This document shows, piece after piece, positions 16,030 to 25,858 of a DNA stretch of 64,000 bases. A program made the position numbers and the translations under genes. The stretch is from Cryptosporangium arvum DSM 44712 (GTDB lineage Bacteria > Actinomycetota > Actinomycetes > Mycobacteriales > Cryptosporangiaceae). The stretch is taken from NCBI RefSeq assembly GCF_000585375.1, contig NZ_KK073874.1, positions 9,131,994 to 9,195,993 of the forward strand, in the 5' to 3' direction. Below the pieces are notes generated by a model. That model was given only the letters and a program-made list of their open reading frames with translations. It was not told the origin of the DNA and made no database searches. The stretch's first letter is position 1; every line of letters begins with the position of its first letter.

Positions 16030-18077
16030 TACGCGCCGGTGGTACGGGTGGACGTGACCAGTTCGCGCAGCGAGACGCCGGAGCCGATCCGCTGCCAGCG
16101 ACGCTGGGTCCAGGCGTGCAGCGTCCAGCCGTCCCTGGTGACCGCGGCCAGCACCCGTCCGTAGCGCTGCGCGACCTCCTGTAGCAGCGTCTGGATCCCG
16201 GTCTCGACCTGCACGGCCCGCCCCTGCTGGGCCGGGCTGAGCGGCTCGGTGCGGGCGACGTCGTGCTCGATGCCGCCGAGGCGCTGCGGTAACGCCGTGA
16301 GGACGCGGCCGACCGCGTCGCCGAGGGTCAGGTCGATCTCGGGCGGGGCGTACCGGCTCTGAGCGCCCCGGTGGGTCACCGCGAGGCCCCAGCGCAGCCG
16401 CCCGCGCGGGTCGACGGCGATCGCGAACTCCGCCCGCGCGTCCACCCCCAGCACCGGGCGCAGCAGCGACTCGACCGGCACGTCACCGGGCGGCCGGACG
16501 AAGTAGACCAGGCGCCCACCGGGCCGGCCCGCCGTGAGCCGCGCCAGGTACTCGGCCACGACCTCGCGGGGATCGCTCAGGTCGGTGGCCAGGACGCCGT
16601 CGCGGGCCAGCGCGCCGATCGAGCGGATGCCGTGGCTGCACAGCCAGTCGACGTCGACGCCGAACGCCTCGGCCCAGGCGACCGCGGTGAGTTCCCGGGG
16701 CACCCGCGCGCAGCGCACGCCCTGGTCGTTGACGAAGAACTCCACGTCGGGCGTCTTACCGATCCGCAGGTTTGTGGTCTGTCCACGCCCGCCGGGGCCG
16801 ATCAGCGTCACGACCGCACCGAGGTGGACCAGACGGGTGTCGTCGCAGCCGGAGCAGTACGGGTCCGGTGCCCGCCCGACGCCGGCGCAGCGCGGACAGT
16901 CCGGCGTCGCGACGTCGTCCAGATAGGTGCACGAGCATTCGCGCCACGCCACCCCGGACACGCAACGCGCGCAGCGCTGCGTCGGAATCGACGGGCCCAG
17001 CCAGGGCGGGGTCTTCAGGTCGTCGACGCGACCGACCACCCGCTCGACGGTCGACCGCACCTGGCCGGTCTGCTGCGCCGCGAGCAGTTCCCGCTCCTCG
17101 ACGACCTGCAGGGCGGAGAGTTGCCAGCGGCCGTCCCGCCAGGTGGCGCTGCCACCGGCCGCACCACCGGCCGTGATCGAGACGGCGGCGACGAGGTCCT
17201 CCACCGTCCACGCCGACGTGCCGTCACCGGCCGGCGGCGGTGCGGCGACCACCCAGTGGCCGGCCGCGGTGGTCGCGCCCTTGGCCTGCTCGACCAGATC
17301 GGACGGGGTGTGCGCGAGTAACGACTCGACGAGCGTCGACGTACCCGGGTACCAGGCCTGACCCTGCCGGGGGTGGGCGCCGGGAACCTCGAACGCGACC
17401 GACCAGAACCCGTCCAGGAACCGGACGACCAGATCGAGCCGTCCGGCGTCGGCGGCGCGGCGCAACTCCACGAGCCGCTGCTCGGGGTCGGTCTCGGCCC
17501 GGACGCCGTCCGGGTAGCCGACGTACAGGTGCCACCGGCGGCGCCCGGCCCACTCGGCGATCGCGGCCTGTTCGGCGGCGGCCTTCTCGGCCTCCGGCGA
17601 CGCGGGCGACCAGGTGTCGGGCAGGTAGATCGGGGTGGCCAGGTCGTGGCTGGAGAGCGGCCGGTCGAGCATGTCGTAGAGCGTGTCGACACCGACGCGG
17701 GTGGCCAGCTCGCCGACGATCGCCGAAAGGTCGATGATCCAGCGGCCGGGCCGGGCCTCCCACGGCACCGGCTCGAACGCGCCGGGGACGACCTGCACGG
17801 AACCGGTCTGGCCGGTGACGGCGTTGACGACCGTGACCACGCCCTGGGCGAGCAGCGACCCACCCTGGCGACACGGGAAGCACATCACCGTGGTCTCGCC
17901 GGTGCCCCGGCAGATCTCGCAGTCCGGGTACGGGTCGGAGTCGGAGAGCAGGAGACGGCCGCTCACCAGGAACTCGGTTCCGTTGTGCCGACAGGCGCAC
18001 GGAGCGATCCTGAATCCGAGACCGTCGCACGCCGGACAGGCGATGAGCGCGGGCTCGACCGGAGCGGTGTCTGTCAT
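16029..18077 (-). CDS. Large protein with two DnaJ-type cysteine-rich modules, function unknown
   Basis: The 682-residue protein begins at an ATG with GAAGAGG upstream. It has four cysteine clusters in two pairs: CPACDGLGF…CAC and CEICRGTGETTVMCFPC in the first 80 residues, then CARCVSGVAW…CSC and CPRCAGVG…CSGC near the middle. These resemble the CxxCxGxG zinc repeats of DnaJ, but no J domain (HPD) is present. The regions between and after them are alpha/beta-like with no motif I recognise. Zinc binding is likely; chaperone activity is not shown. The last codons abut the repeat element at 16029. Confidence 0.75.
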   Translation of the reverse strand: MTDTAPVEPALIACPACDGLGFRIAPCACRHNGTEFLVSGRLLLSDSDPYPDCEICRGTGETTVMCFPCRQGGSLLAQGVVTVVNAVTGQTGSVQVVPGAFEPVPWEARPGRWIIDLSAIVGELATRVGVDTLYDMLDRPLSSHDLATPIYLPDTWSPASPEAEKAAAEQAAIAEWAGRRRWHLYVGYPDGVRAETDPEQRLVELRRAADAGRLDLVVRFLDGFWSVAFEVPGAHPRQGQAWYPGTSTLVESLLAHTPSDLVEQAKGATTAAGHWVVAAPPPAGDGTSAWTVEDLVAAVSITAGGAAGGSATWRDGRWQLSALQVVEERELLAAQQTGQVRSTVERVVGRVDDLKTPPWLGPSIPTQRCARCVSGVAWRECSCTYLDDVATPDCPRCAGVGRAPDPYCSGCDDTRLVHLGAVVTLIGPGGRGQTTNLRIGKTPDVEFFVNDQGVRCARVPRELTAVAWAEAFGVDVDWLCSHGIRSIGALARDGVLATDLSDPREVVAEYLARLTAGRPGGRLVYFVRPPGDVPVESLLRPVLGVDARAEFAIAVDPRGRLRWGLAVTHRGAQSRYAPPEIDLTLGDAVGRVLTALPQRLGGIEHDVARTEPLSPAQQGRAVQVETGIQTLLQEVAQRYGRVLAAVTRDGWTLHAWTQRRWQRIGSGVSLRELVTSTRTTGA

Positions 18078-18419
18078 GGAACCTCTTCGGGTTGCCTCGA
18101 CCCTGTACTTCACACTCGCAGAGCGTGTCTAGCGAGCGCTTCACGGTAGCGTTTGTACCGCCGTTGCGGGAGAGGTATCTGTTAAACATTGCCGTACGTT
18201 TGGCAACCGTCGACATAATCTCCGGTTAAGTCCCGCTTTGAACTTTTCTTAGTTTTAGACGCCATTAAGGTTTATCGGCCTGTCAGAGCCAGGTTCCGTG
18301 CCGCGCGCTCTCGGACCTCTGCACGACACTGTGACAAGGTTGTGTCAACTGACGGGAAGCCACGTTTGACCAGGCCGGGCCGGGCAAAACTGTCTTTATC
18401 GGGCCGAAAGGAGCCATGA
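18078..18419. other. Divergent intergenic region with AT-rich patches
   Basis: This 342-bp gap separates the divergent zinc-finger and DUF4383 genes and is markedly richer in A and T than its surroundings, for example near 18230–18270. It must contain two outward promoters. A possible SigB-like pair, GTTT at 18364 and GGGCAA at 18382, precedes the DUF4383 gene, but this is weak. I see no gene or RNA here. Confidence 0.5.
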
Positions 18420-19052
18420 ATGTCCGGCCTACCGAAGGACCACAAGCTGGGGAAGGTGTACCGCTACGGCGGTGGCCTCACCGGAACGGCGCTGCTGACG
18501 TTCGGCGCCCTCGGCTTCGTCAACAAGCTGGATTTCTTCTCCACCTCGGGCAAGGAGATCGCCGGCCTGTCCTCGAACGGCGCGCTGTCGTTGATCTCCG
18601 TTGTCGTCGGCGTGTGCCTGCTCGGGTGCGCCGTGATCGGCGGCAACACCGCCTCGTGGGCCAACTCCGTGTTCGGCTGGGCGTTCATCCTGAGCGGCCT
18701 GGTGAACCTGACGATCATGCGTACCGACCTGAACTTCCTGGCGTTCCGGATGACGAACGTCATCTTCTCGTTCGTGGTCGGCACGGCGCTCATCACGTTC
18801 GGGATGTACGGCCGGGTGAGCGGGGCGCTCCCGCCGGACAACCCGTACTGGCGTGAGCGTCACGGCCTCCCGCCGGAGGTGCAGGAAGGCGAGGACCTGG
18901 AGATGGAAGCGCTGCTCGGTGGAGCCACCGACGGCGACCGGGGCGCTGATCCGCACAACATGGCCGGGATCGCCACACGCATTGAACCGGGGTCGCCGGC
19001 GCCGCTGCTGTCCGGTGGCCCGATCCTCGGCGGAGCGCCGAAGCAGCAGTAA
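18420..19052 (+). CDS. DUF4383-like four-helix membrane protein
   Basis: The 210-residue protein has four predicted membrane helices in residues 18–145, then a hydrophilic, disordered-looking C-terminal tail rich in Gly, Glu and Pro. Features such as SWANSVFGWAFILSGLVNL and MTNVIFSFVVGTALI resemble DUF4383 proteins of Actinobacteria. Function is unknown. The ATG at 18420 has AAAGGAG upstream with good spacing. A strong hairpin follows the stop codon. Confidence 0.75.
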   Translation: MSGLPKDHKLGKVYRYGGGLTGTALLTFGALGFVNKLDFFSTSGKEIAGLSSNGALSLISVVVGVCLLGCAVIGGNTASWANSVFGWAFILSGLVNLTIMRTDLNFLAFRMTNVIFSFVVGTALITFGMYGRVSGALPPDNPYWRERHGLPPEVQEGEDLEMEALLGGATDGDRGADPHNMAGIATRIEPGSPAPLLSGGPILGGAPKQQ

Positions 19053-19061
19053 GGGCTCGTC

Positions 19062-19096
19062 CGAGGCCCCGCTCCCACGACGGGAGCGGGGCCTCG
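19062..19096. terminator. Strong hairpin terminator
   Basis: A perfect 15-bp stem (19062–19076 pairs with 19082–19096; core GAGGCCCCGCTCCC) with a 5-base loop lies between the end of the DUF4383 gene and the end of the convergent AraC-family gene. There is no T-run, as is common in high-GC Actinobacteria. It probably serves both genes. Confidence 0.8.
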
Positions 19097-19780
19097 TCAC
19101 GTCCGGGCCCGCTCGGCCAGCAGCAGCCGTGGTGTCAGGCCGGTCAGCGCGCCGATCTCCCGGGTGGCATGTGGTTGGTCGGCGTACCCGGCCGCGGCCG
19201 CCGCCGGACCGAGGCCCTCCCCGGCCCGCTGCAGGAACTCGTGCAGGCGGGCGACGCGCTGGAGCGTCTTCGGGCTCAGGCCGGTCTCGGCCCGTACCAG
19301 GCGGCGGAGGTGCCGGGGCGAGTAACCGGCCCGCTCGGCCACCGCGTCGACCGACGGGGCACCGGCCGAGGTCAGGGCCTCCACGATGCCGACCGTGGCC
19401 GGGTCCGGCCGGACGTCACGCCACTGCCGGGGGACGCCGTCCCAGATCTCCTCGGCGACCCGGCGGGCGGCGCGGTCACCGAGGAGCGCGTCCAGGCCGA
19501 CCGTGCGGTCGGTCAACTCGTCGGCGTCCACGCCGAAGATCGCCCGGACGGCGTAGGGCTCGATCCGGAGGCCGGCGATCCGCGTACCGGCGACGAGTCG
19601 GGGCAGTTCGACCCTCGTCGGTGGTCCGACCAGCACCGCGCGGCCGTCCGCGGTCACGAGCACGTCCGCGCAGTTGTCGGGGAGTACCCGCTGCACGTGG
19701 TCGGCGCTGGTGACCTCCTGGCTCCACCCGCAGCGGGCCAGGTGCGCCAGGCCGGGTACCGGGAACTCCCGGTACGAACT
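19097..19780 (-). CDS. AraC-family transcriptional regulator (start uncertain)
   Basis: The N-terminal region from SYREFPVPGLAHLARCGW matches the ligand domain common in actinobacterial AraC regulators. The C-terminal 100 residues form the double helix-turn-helix: VDAVAERAGYSPRHLRRLVRAE and a second helix pair ending near the stop. No ATG, GTG or TTG lies in frame just before this domain. Upstream, the nearest is a GTG at 19966, which would overlap the divergent VOC gene by more than 130 bp. A GTG at 19696 would remove part of the domain. The coordinate given is the first residue of homology, not a proven start. It probably regulates the divergent VOC gene. Confidence 0.75.
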   Translation of the reverse strand, partial: SSYREFPVPGLAHLARCGWSQEVTSADHVQRVLPDNCADVLVTADGRAVLVGPPTRVELPRLVAGTRIAGLRIEPYAVRAIFGVDADELTDRTVGLDALLGDRAARRVAEEIWDGVPRQWRDVRPDPATVGIVEALTSAGAPSVDAVAERAGYSPRHLRRLVRAETGLSPKTLQRVARLHEFLQRAGEGLGPAAAAAGYADQPHATREIGALTGLTPRLLLAERART

Positions 19781-19831
19781 CTGGCCGGTTCGTTCAAGAC
19801 CGGGCGTCGTCGCGGCGGCAGAGTGGTCGTC

Positions 19832-20272
19832 ATGGAACAGAAGCTGAACGTCCTCACGCTCGGCGTCCGCGACCTGGACGCCAGCCGCCGGTTCTTCGTC
19901 GACGGACTGGGCTGGAAGCCGAGCCTCGACGTACCCGGCGAGGTGATCTTCCTGCAGATCGGTCACGGCCTCCTCCTCTCGCTGTGGGATCGCGAGGCGA
20001 TGGCGGCCGAAGCCGGCGAGTTCCACCGAGGTGGCGACGCGATGCCGATCACGCTCGGACACAACGTCGACAGCGAGGACGAGGTGACCGCTGTACTCGA
20101 TCGTGCCACCGCGGCCGGGGGTTCAATCATCGCTCCGGCCACCCGCCGCGACTGGGGCGGCGTCTCCGGCTATTTCGCCGACCCGGACGGCTTCCGGTGG
20201 GAGGTCGTCCACAACCCGGGCCTGACGTTCTCCCCCGACGGCACCATCACCTTCGCCCCGCCGCCAGAATGA
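19832..20272 (+). CDS. VOC (glyoxalase/bleomycin resistance) family protein
   Basis: A 146-residue protein with two beta-alpha-beta-beta-beta modules: LNVLTLGVRDLDASRRFFVDGLGW at the N-terminus and GGVSGYFADPDGFRWEVVHNP in the second half. The family binds a metal or small ligand and includes lyases, dioxygenases and resistance proteins. The substrate cannot be predicted. It is divergent from the AraC regulator and followed after 4 bp by a small gene on the same strand. Confidence 0.88.
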   Translation: MEQKLNVLTLGVRDLDASRRFFVDGLGWKPSLDVPGEVIFLQIGHGLLLSLWDREAMAAEAGEFHRGGDAMPITLGHNVDSEDEVTAVLDRATAAGGSIIAPATRRDWGGVSGYFADPDGFRWEVVHNPGLTFSPDGTITFAPPPE

Positions 20273-20276
20273 ACCC

Positions 20277-20632
20277 GTGGAACCTTCGTTCACCGAGCTC
20301 TATCCGGACATCGTGGCGGCCGGGAGCCTCGCGGCCGCGCTGGAGCGGACCGCCGCCGAGCTCGGGCTCGACCTGGGCGAGGTGCAGTTCGCCGACCCGA
20401 TGGTGCTGCTCGAATGGGCAAGCATTCCGCACGTGCTCGCGGCCGGCCGGCCGCTGTGGGTGCGAACGACGCCGTTCGAACGTGTCTTCGGCATCGACGG
20501 GCGGGCACCCGGCGGCGAGCCGTTGCGAGGCAACACTCCCGACCTGAGCGAGGTGGTTCGTGCCGCGGCGGCCTGGCGCGGCGGCGCGAGCCTCCGGGAG
20601 GTCCGCCAGGCGGCCACCTTCGTGAACGGCGC

Positions 20633-20636
<4 letters not shown>
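20277..20636 (+). CDS. Hypothetical protein, 119 residues
   Basis: The protein starts at a GTG four bases after the VOC stop codon, so the two are probably cotranscribed. It is mostly helical, with SLAAALERTAAELGLDLGEVQF at the N-terminus and a C-terminal helix RAAAAWRGGASLREVRQAA. I recognise no catalytic motif. A distant resemblance to DUF6193-type proteins is possible but unsupported. Its last four bases overlap the end of the convergent dnaB gene. Confidence 0.6.
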
Positions 20637-22009
<1,373 letters not shown>

Positions 22010-22113
22010 TCGCGTCCCCTCCCCCCGGCAAGCTGTTCACGTCATGTCGTACCGGAAGGGTCCGACAGTTCGCTGGGACGACCTTAGAAAGCCGGGGCGC
22101 TAGTGAACAAACC

Positions 22114-22150
22114 GGCCTGTGCACAGGCCTGTGGATAACCCTGTGGAAGA
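22114..22150. promoter_or_regulatory. Palindrome and DnaA-box cluster upstream of dnaB
   Basis: A perfect 16-bp palindrome GGCCTGTGCACAGGCC (22114–22129) is followed directly by TGTGGATAA (22130–22138), the complement of the consensus DnaA box TTATCCACA. A weaker copy, TGTGGAAGA, is at 22142–22150. A further near-match CTATCCACA lies at 22331–22339. All fall in the 346-bp region between dnaB and the P-loop gene, suggesting DnaA binding at the dnaB promoter. Confidence 0.5.
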
Positions 22151-22355
22151 CAGGGGGTAACTCTGTGTGGTAGCTGTGCAGGACGCTGTGAACTGAGCGA
22201 CCTGAACACCGTTTGTGCGGTCGCTGACCAGCGGAAAGGACAGTCCACCGGGTGTGGACGGCAATTAGTCGTCCCATCGGTGTCGCGGTTGGTTACAGCG
22301 CGTATGCCTTCACATCACTGCGTACACGTTCTATCCACAACCGCGGTTCAGCGGT

Positions 22356-23084
22356 TCAGCGTCGACGAGCGGTCGGCGCCAGCACGATCCGGCGCGCGAC
22401 GTCCCGGGTGATCGTGTGCACGGACTCGAAGCCCGGCTCGCCGTCCTCAGTGACCGGGCGCAGGCGTGACCACCTCCGCCAGTGCCGCCGCAGCGTCCGC
22501 TCGGGCACCTTCCGCCCGCGGATGCGCTGACCGTCCAGCGACTCGGCCAGCGAGACGTTCAGCCAGAGAAGCAGCGCCGGTCGACCCGAGAGACGCGCGA
22601 GAATGCTCAGCACGCGGCGGGCCCAGCCGCGGGTCGCGGTGTCGTGGAGCACGATCGTCTTCCGGCCGGGCAGCGCGAGCAGCAGCCGGACGTAGTGCTC
22701 GAGGTAGACCAGCGGACGCCAGTACCGGTAACCGCGTCGACCGCCGAGCAGCCGCTCCCAGCGGGTCCGGATGTCCTCCGGGTCGCGGACGCTGAACACA
22801 CCCCGCGGCGACGTGACGCGCAGCCGGTGCAGCAGCGTGCTCTTGCCGGCCCCAGGCACCCCGCCGACGATCACGAACGCCCGGTACGGCAGGTCGAGCC
22901 GCGAGGTCTGACCGGGGTCCGGATCGGCCGGATCGAGTCGCGTCGGACCGCCTCGGGACGCGCCGCCACCCCGCGGGACCCGAGCGGCGGCTGGGACGGG
23001 CTCCGGCAGCGTGTTCAGATCGGGCACGGGGGTAGTAGGGGCGAAGAACAGGGCAGATGAAAGAACGGCGGTCCCGACCTTCAT
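22356..23084 (-). CDS. P-loop AAA-type ATPase/kinase, function unknown
   Basis: The 242-residue protein has an N-terminal Pro/Gly-rich stretch of about 65 residues, then a P-loop GGVPGAGKST near residues 74–83. Further on are LPGRKTIVLHDTATRG and an RGRKVPERTLRRHWRRW segment resembling the lid of small-molecule kinases. It resembles zeta-toxin-like or gluconate-kinase-like ATPases, but I cannot assign a substrate. The first residues look weakly hydrophobic, but no good signal peptide is present. Confidence 0.7.
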   Translation of the reverse strand: MKVGTAVLSSALFFAPTTPVPDLNTLPEPVPAAARVPRGGGASRGGPTRLDPADPDPGQTSRLDLPYRAFVIVGGVPGAGKSTLLHRLRVTSPRGVFSVRDPEDIRTRWERLLGGRRGYRYWRPLVYLEHYVRLLLALPGRKTIVLHDTATRGWARRVLSILARLSGRPALLLWLNVSLAESLDGQRIRGRKVPERTLRRHWRRWSRLRPVTEDGEPGFESVHTITRDVARRIVLAPTARRR

Positions 23085-23143
23085 GCTTTAGTGTGCACAC
23101 GCCCAGGCAAGAGTTTGCTGAGGGAAGTCGCTAGCCGGACAGT

Positions 23144-23950
23144 TCACGGAAGCCAGGACAGGCGGCCTTTCAACAGCGTGTACCCCACGAACGCGACGAC
23201 ATCGATCAGCCAGTGTCCGAGCACCAGCGGCCAGAGCCGGTTGGTGCGCTGCCAGAACCGGCCGTAGACCAGCCCCATGATCAGGTTGCCGAGGAAGCCA
23301 CCGAAGCCCTGGTAGAGGTGGTACGAACCACGGAGGACGGCGGCGGAGAGCAGCGAGGCGTTCTCGCCGAGGCCGAGCTGGCGCAGCCGGGTGATGAAGT
23401 ACCCGACGACGAGCACCTCCTCCGCCCAGGCGTTGGCCAGGGCGGCGAGGATCAGCACCGGCGCCCGCCACCAGACGTCGTCCAGAGCCGCGGGCACGAC
23501 GGTGAGGTTGATCCCGATCGCGCGGGTGATCAGATAGAACCCGAGCCCGGGCAGCCCGATGAGAGCCGCCAGACCCGCGCCGCCGGCGAGGTCGCCGCGG
23601 ATCCGGTCGCGGTCGAGGCCGATCGCTCGCAGGCCGATGCCGGAACGCCAGAGCAGATACAGGCCGAGACCGCCCCAGACGCCCAGCTGCCCGGCCGACA
23701 CCAGCTGGTAGGCGAGGTCGATCAGATCCGCCGCCGCGCGCGAGACGTTGAGCGCGACGGTCTGGTCGGCCAGTCGTTCGGGCTGCAGCAGCGAGTCGAG
23801 CAACGACAACAGGCTGCGGACGCCGGAGAGCCCGAGAGTCAGGGCGAAGACGAGGAAAACTTCGAGCCCGAGGGCGCGCCGCTCGGCGGGGTCGGTCACC
23901 GTGAGCGGCTCCGCCGGCCGAGCGGGCGCCAGAATCGCACGCACGCTCAC
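23144..23950 (-). CDS. CPBP-family intramembrane metalloprotease
   Basis: The 268-residue protein has about seven hydrophobic segments. The CPBP (Rce1-like) motifs are present: AWAEEVLVVGYFITRLRQLG with the catalytic Glu-Glu and downstream Arg, SYHLYQGFGGFLGN with the second-motif His, and VLGHWLIDV with the third-motif His. Family members cleave within membranes or help bacteriocin self-immunity; the substrate is unknown. GTG start at 23950. Confidence 0.85.
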   Translation of the reverse strand: MSVRAILAPARPAEPLTVTDPAERRALGLEVFLVFALTLGLSGVRSLLSLLDSLLQPERLADQTVALNVSRAAADLIDLAYQLVSAGQLGVWGGLGLYLLWRSGIGLRAIGLDRDRIRGDLAGGAGLAALIGLPGLGFYLITRAIGINLTVVPAALDDVWWRAPVLILAALANAWAEEVLVVGYFITRLRQLGLGENASLLSAAVLRGSYHLYQGFGGFLGNLIMGLVYGRFWQRTNRLWPLVLGHWLIDVVAFVGYTLLKGRLSWLP

Positions 23951-24026
23951 CGTCGCAGGTTACCCATCGCGTCCTCGCGAGCTCCCGCCGAGCGGCCCGC
24001 GCGTTCCGGGTGACCCCCGGACACGA

Positions 24027-24059
24027 CGATGGCCGGCCCGCTCGGCGGTCCGGCCATCG
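24027..24059 (-). terminator. Terminator of the rpsF-ssb-rpsR-rplI operon
   Basis: A perfect 10-bp stem (CGATGGCCGG at 24027–24036 with its complement at 24050–24059), extendable by further pairing inside the 13-base loop, lies 12 bp past the rplI stop codon. No T-run follows. Confidence 0.7.
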
Positions 24060-24070
24060 AAGGGTCTGAC

Positions 24071-24520
24071 TTACTTCTCCGCGACGACGTCGAGCGAGAT
24101 CTGCGCGGACACGTCGGGGTGCAGGCGCACCGCGACCTTGTGCGACCCGGTCGTCTTGATGTGACCGGGCAGCTCCAGGCGACGCTTGTCGAGCTCCGGG
24201 CCACCGGCCCGGACGACCGCGGCGACGACGTCGGCGGCGGTGACCGAGCCGAACAGCCGGCCGCCCTCGCCGGCCCGGGTCGAGAGCTGAACCTTCAGCC
24301 GCTCGACCTCGGACTTGATCTCCTGGGCGTGACCGAGGTCGCGCACCTGGCGAGCGTCACGCGCGCGCTTGATCTGCGCGACCTGCTTCTCCTGGCCGCG
24401 GGTGGCCGCGATGGCCTTGCCCTGCGGCAGCAGGAAGTTGCGACCGTAGCCGTCCTTCACCTCGACGATGTCGCCGGGCGAACCGAGACCACTGACCTCA
24501 GAGGTGAGGATGATCTTCAT
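24071..24520 (-). CDS. rplI: Large-subunit ribosomal protein bL9
   Basis: Full-length L9 of 149 residues. The N-terminal domain has the signature [21 protein letters not shown]; a long connecting helix and a C-terminal domain with [13 protein letters not shown] follow. L9 binds 23S rRNA at the base of the L1 stalk. It is the last gene of the rpsF-ssb-rpsR-rplI operon, 13 bp after rpsR, with a GAGGAA site before the ATG. Confidence 0.97.
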   Translation of the reverse strand: MKIILTSEVSGLGSPGDIVEVKDGYGRNFLLPQGKAIAATRGQEKQVAQIKRARDARQVRDLGHAQEIKSEVERLKVQLSTRAGEGGRLFGSVTAADVVAAVVRAGGPELDKRRLELPGHIKTTGSHKVAVRLHPDVSAQISLDVVAEK

Positions 24521-24533
24521 TTCCTCGCCTTCC

Positions 24534-24770
24534 TCAGCGCGCGGTGCTGGTGTAGGGCAGCAGCGCCATCTCGCGGGCGTTCTTGATCGCGCGAGCGATC
24601 TGCCGCTGCTGCTGGCTCGACACACCAGTCACTCGACGGGCACGGATCTTGCCGCGGTCGGAAATGAACTTCCGCAGCAGCGCCGTGTCCTTGTAGTCGA
24701 TGTAAGTGATCTTGTCTTTGTCGAGCGGGTTGATCTTCTTCTTGGGCTTCCGCACGGGCGGCTTGGCCAT
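24534..24770 (-). CDS. rpsR: Small-subunit ribosomal protein bS18, cysteine-free form
   Basis: The 78-residue protein keeps the S18 core ([27 protein letters not shown]) and the MALLPYT end. It has no cysteine: the region that reads CxxC in zinc-binding S18 is INPL here, and the later Cys-His-containing segment is VSSQQQ. It is therefore a zinc-independent form in the main operon position. Whether a second, zinc-binding rpsR exists elsewhere cannot be seen. It sits between ssb and rplI. Confidence 0.95.
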   Translation of the reverse strand: MAKPPVRKPKKKINPLDKDKITYIDYKDTALLRKFISDRGKIRARRVTGVSSQQQRQIARAIKNAREMALLPYTSTAR

Positions 24771-24830
24771 GGGTCTTCCTTACTCTGCTCTGGCTATCAG
24801 TGGCTCTACGCGGCTGTGGCCGACGCGGCG

Positions 24831-25358
24831 TCAGAAGGGGGGTTCGTCGGCGAACGCGCCGCCGCCGCCCCCTCCGGCCGGAGTCGACACGGCCCAGGGG
24901 TCGTCCGCGGGCGCCCCACCGCCGGAGTTACCGCCGCCGCCGCCGGAACCTGAACCGGACGAGCCGAAGCCGCCGCCGGAGCCACCACTTCCGCGGGTCG
25001 TCTTGTTGACCCGCGCAGTCGCGCTACGGAGCGACGGGCCGACCTCGTCGACCTCGACCTCGAAAACGGTGCGCTTCTCGCCTTCACGCGTCTCGTAGGA
25101 CCGCTGCCGGAGCCGGCCCTGAATGATCACGCGCATGCCGCGCTGCAGCGACTCGGCCACGTTCTCCGCCGCCTGACGCCAGACGTTGCAGGTGAGGAAG
25201 AGGCTCTCGCCGTCCTTCCACTCCCCGCTCTGCCTGTCGTAGGTACGCGGCGTCGACGCGATCCGGAACTTCGCCACAGCCGCGCCACTCGGGGTGAAGC
25301 GCAGCTCGGGGTCGTCAACCAGGTTGCCGACCAGGGTGATGACGGTTTCGCCTGCCAT
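24831..25358 (-). CDS. ssb: Single-stranded DNA-binding protein
   Basis: A 175-residue SSB with an OB fold ([21 protein letters not shown], then [21 protein letters not shown]) followed by a Gly/Ser-rich linker and the acidic-aromatic tail DEPPF that binds partner proteins. It protects single-stranded DNA in replication and repair. It lies between rpsF and rpsR as in most bacteria. Confidence 0.96.
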   Translation of the reverse strand: MAGETVITLVGNLVDDPELRFTPSGAAVAKFRIASTPRTYDRQSGEWKDGESLFLTCNVWRQAAENVAESLQRGMRVIIQGRLRQRSYETREGEKRTVFEVEVDEVGPSLRSATARVNKTTRGSGGSGGGFGSSGSGSGGGGGNSGGGAPADDPWAVSTPAGGGGGGAFADEPPF

Positions 25359-25436
25359 GGGGTGCGATCCTCCTCAACCGGTTTCGTCGAACACCATGCA
25401 CGAGGGGTACGACGAAAAGCGGTTGATCTCAGCGCA

Positions 25437-25727
25437 TCAGCGCTGGTCGGGGCGGATGACCTTCGTCCGCAGAACGGACTCGTTGAGGTTCAGCTGACGG
25501 TCGAGCTCCGCAACGGCCGGAGGCTCCGAGTTCAGGTCGACGATGGCGTAGATGCCTTCGACCTTCTTGTTGATCTCGTACGAGAGCCGACGGCGGCCCC
25601 ATACGTCGACCTTCTCGACGCTGCCACCAGCAGTGCGGATCACGTTGAGGAACGTGTCGAGCGAGGGCTGGACAGTGCGTTCCTCGAGATCGGGGTCGAG
25701 GATCACCATGACTTCGTAATGACGCAA
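25437..25727 (-). CDS. rpsF: Small-subunit ribosomal protein bS6
   Basis: A 96-residue S6 protein starting with [18 protein letters not shown]. The start is taken as TTG at 25727 because a near-perfect AAAGGAGGT site (25738–25746) lies at suitable spacing before it and homology begins there. Upstream in-frame starts would add residues not found in S6. [14 protein letters not shown] is the conserved middle. First gene of the operon. Confidence 0.95.
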   Translation of the reverse strand: MRHYEVMVILDPDLEERTVQPSLDTFLNVIRTAGGSVEKVDVWGRRRLSYEINKKVEGIYAIVDLNSEPPAVAELDRQLNLNESVLRTKVIRPDQR

Positions 25728-25858
25728 GGTAGAACCCACCTCCTTTGGACTCAGGCGGTCACGGTCGGTCCGTGACAGGAGGGTCGATTGCGTCATGCAA
25801 TCCCCGCCACCTTACCAGCGGCCACGGAGTGCAACCGCCCCGAGCAGCGGCCTGTGGA

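Noticed and set aside
22010..22355. An origin of replication upstream of dnaB
   Set aside because: Only one exact and a few weak DnaA boxes are present, with no AT-rich unwinding element; the normal actinobacterial origin beside dnaA should be just outside the right edge.
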